Assembly (NCBI GenBank): GCA_963749825.1
Contig: CAVVOI010000012.1
Location: 1,550,001-1,614,000 of the forward strand
Source of the DNA: UBA11865 sp963749825
Lineage (GTDB): Bacteria > Chloroflexota > Anaerolineae > Promineifilales > Promineifilaceae
DNA: 64,000 nucleotides
Reading direction: 5' to 3'
A program made the translations under genes and the position numbers. The first letter of the stretch is position 1, and each line of letters begins with the position of its first letter. A model generated the notes under the pieces. That model searched no databases. It had not been told where the DNA came from and saw only the letters and a list, made by a program, of their open reading frames with translations. This document shows positions 63,207 through 64,000 of the stretch, piece after piece.

Positions 63207-63557
63207 GAAGATGCTCCTTAAGCTTATTTGTATTGCAGGAGTTGCGAAACATTGAACTCCTGTAAGATATTCAAAGAAGTAGATTATAACAAGCTGCTTT
63301 ACCGCTCCCTAATCTCTGACTATAATGAGGTATAGAGAGTCGATTCAATTCTCACTCGCCTGAAATAATCAATCGGGCTGGCATATGGTTATAGTGGCCT
63401 CGGGTCGTATTAGAAACAAATGCCTTGGAATGCATCAGGCGCGCCTTACTTTTTTTCGAAGAGTGGTTTAGGTCCCAATTTTTCCAAATAGAACCAAGGC
63501 ATCGCTTGAAATTGCACTTTCACTTTTTCTTAGAATCTATCACTAGAGGAGAATATG
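63207..63557 (+). promoter_or_regulatory. intergenic region with probable promoter for the PRC-barrel gene
   Basis: TTTACC (63298-63303), 17 bases, TATAAT (63321-63326) make a plausible promoter about 230 bases before the PRC-barrel gene. No other structure was found between the divergent genes. Confidence 0.4.
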
Positions 63558-64000
63558 ATGCGCATAGGCAAAGAGTTGATTGGCAAACCAATATATAGTA
63601 TGACCGACGGCCGGCAAGTTGGTTCGGTCAAGGATCTTTACCTGGATCTTGATCTGGCCATCTTAACCGGCATTTTTCTGGGCAGGGAAGGGCTCATCAA
63701 CCGTAAGGCAAGGGCCATTCCCCGCGCTCATATCACAGTTCTTGGCGTAGATGCCGTGTTAGTCAGTGGGCCGGATGTGGTCATCGAAGATGTCGACACG
63801 CCCGAGATGGGATTTTGGTTGCGGCGCGATGATCTTCAGGGTCGGGGCATTGATACGGCCGGTGGCACGAAAGTGGGCACCGTAGGCGATGTCATGTTAG
63901 ACGAAGAAGCCCAGGTCACGGGTTTTGCCTTGGCTAAAGTTTTCGTCGAGGGACCGGTCGCTGAAAAACGAATGATCGTCAGAGAAGCCGTGATCGAGAC
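63558..64000 (+). CDS. PRC-barrel domain protein, cut by the window end
   Basis: The frame is open from the ATG pair 63555/63558 to the end; 63558 gives the better distance to GAGGAG. Two PRC-barrel domains are visible: MRIGKELIGKPIYSMTDGRQVGSVKDLYLD and, after WLRRDDLQGRGI, DTAGGTKVGTVGDVMLDEEAQVTG. PRC barrels are small beta folds that bind RNA or protein partners and occur in photosynthetic reaction centre H subunits and in ribosome maturation factor RimM. The role here is unknown; more may follow beyond the window. Confidence 0.85.
   Translation, partial: MRIGKELIGKPIYSMTDGRQVGSVKDLYLDLDLAILTGIFLGREGLINRKARAIPRAHITVLGVDAVLVSGPDVVIEDVDTPEMGFWLRRDDLQGRGIDTAGGTKVGTVGDVMLDEEAQVTGFALAKVFVEGPVAEKRMIVREAVIE

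Overview
The window looks like a chromosomal segment of a Chloroflexota bacterium, probably an Anaerolineae-type lineage. This is inferred from protein style, not from a marker gene. The cues are lipoproteins with VTRVVTE-type linkers, Thr/Pro-rich surface linkers, giant GT-C-like membrane proteins with C-terminal beta modules, a STAND/cyclase/TPR regulator, LysM lipoproteins and GGCCG-rich DNA. No rRNA, tRNA, CRISPR array or phage module was recognised.

Left part (1-10.9 kb) is a graveyard. It holds a frameshifted, 3'-truncated Doc/Fic toxin and a surface protein with YadA-like head repeats that is split by a complete insertion sequence (1220-2708, with recognisable inverted repeats and a 6-bp target duplication). 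It also holds a frameshifted exported repeat protein, a decayed duplicate of a response regulator, two remnants of one histidine-kinase family, an aminoglycoside-phosphotransferase N-terminal stub and a frameshifted acetyltransferase. Intact genes here are a REC-only response regulator, a NarL-type regulator with its PAS histidine kinase, a nucleoside deaminase and a conserved hypothetical protein. Three copies of one palindromic element sit upstream of the minus-strand genes.

10.9-26.8 kb: a two-gene unit encodes a 1515-residue kinase-like/class III cyclase/STAND ATPase/TPR protein and a Nudix-like protein. After it come an NmrA-like SDR, a frameshifted alpha/beta hydrolase, a frameshifted ABC exporter operon with a MalT-type regulator stub, a frameshifted membrane protein, a flavodoxin remnant, a redoxin plus CcdA pair, YdeI-like and DUF1801 proteins, and a lipoate-independent E2-like acyltransferase.

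27-64 kb is mostly clean and metabolic: a large PTPS-related membrane protein, glgC, a Ser/Thr kinase and a secreted endo/exonuclease. An operon follows for uptake and phosphorolysis of an alpha-glucoside (LacI regulator with an operator inside its own promoter, binding protein, two permeases, GH13_18 phosphorylase). Then come an aminotransferase overlapping ATP-dependent PEP carboxykinase, a subtilase, an M1 aminopeptidase, two GT-C membrane proteins, an adenylate cyclase, a DUF7282-like repeat lipoprotein, a frameshifted LysM lipoprotein, homoserine dehydrogenase, a cysteine-desulfurase-like enzyme and a PRC-barrel protein cut by the window end.

The most interesting items are the kinase-cyclase-STAND/Nudix pair, the upstream region of homoserine dehydrogenase (consensus promoter, 17-residue leader peptide with a PPP motif, strong stem, intrinsic terminator), the threefold palindromic element near the two-component genes, and the uneven clustering of about fifteen or more frameshifts.
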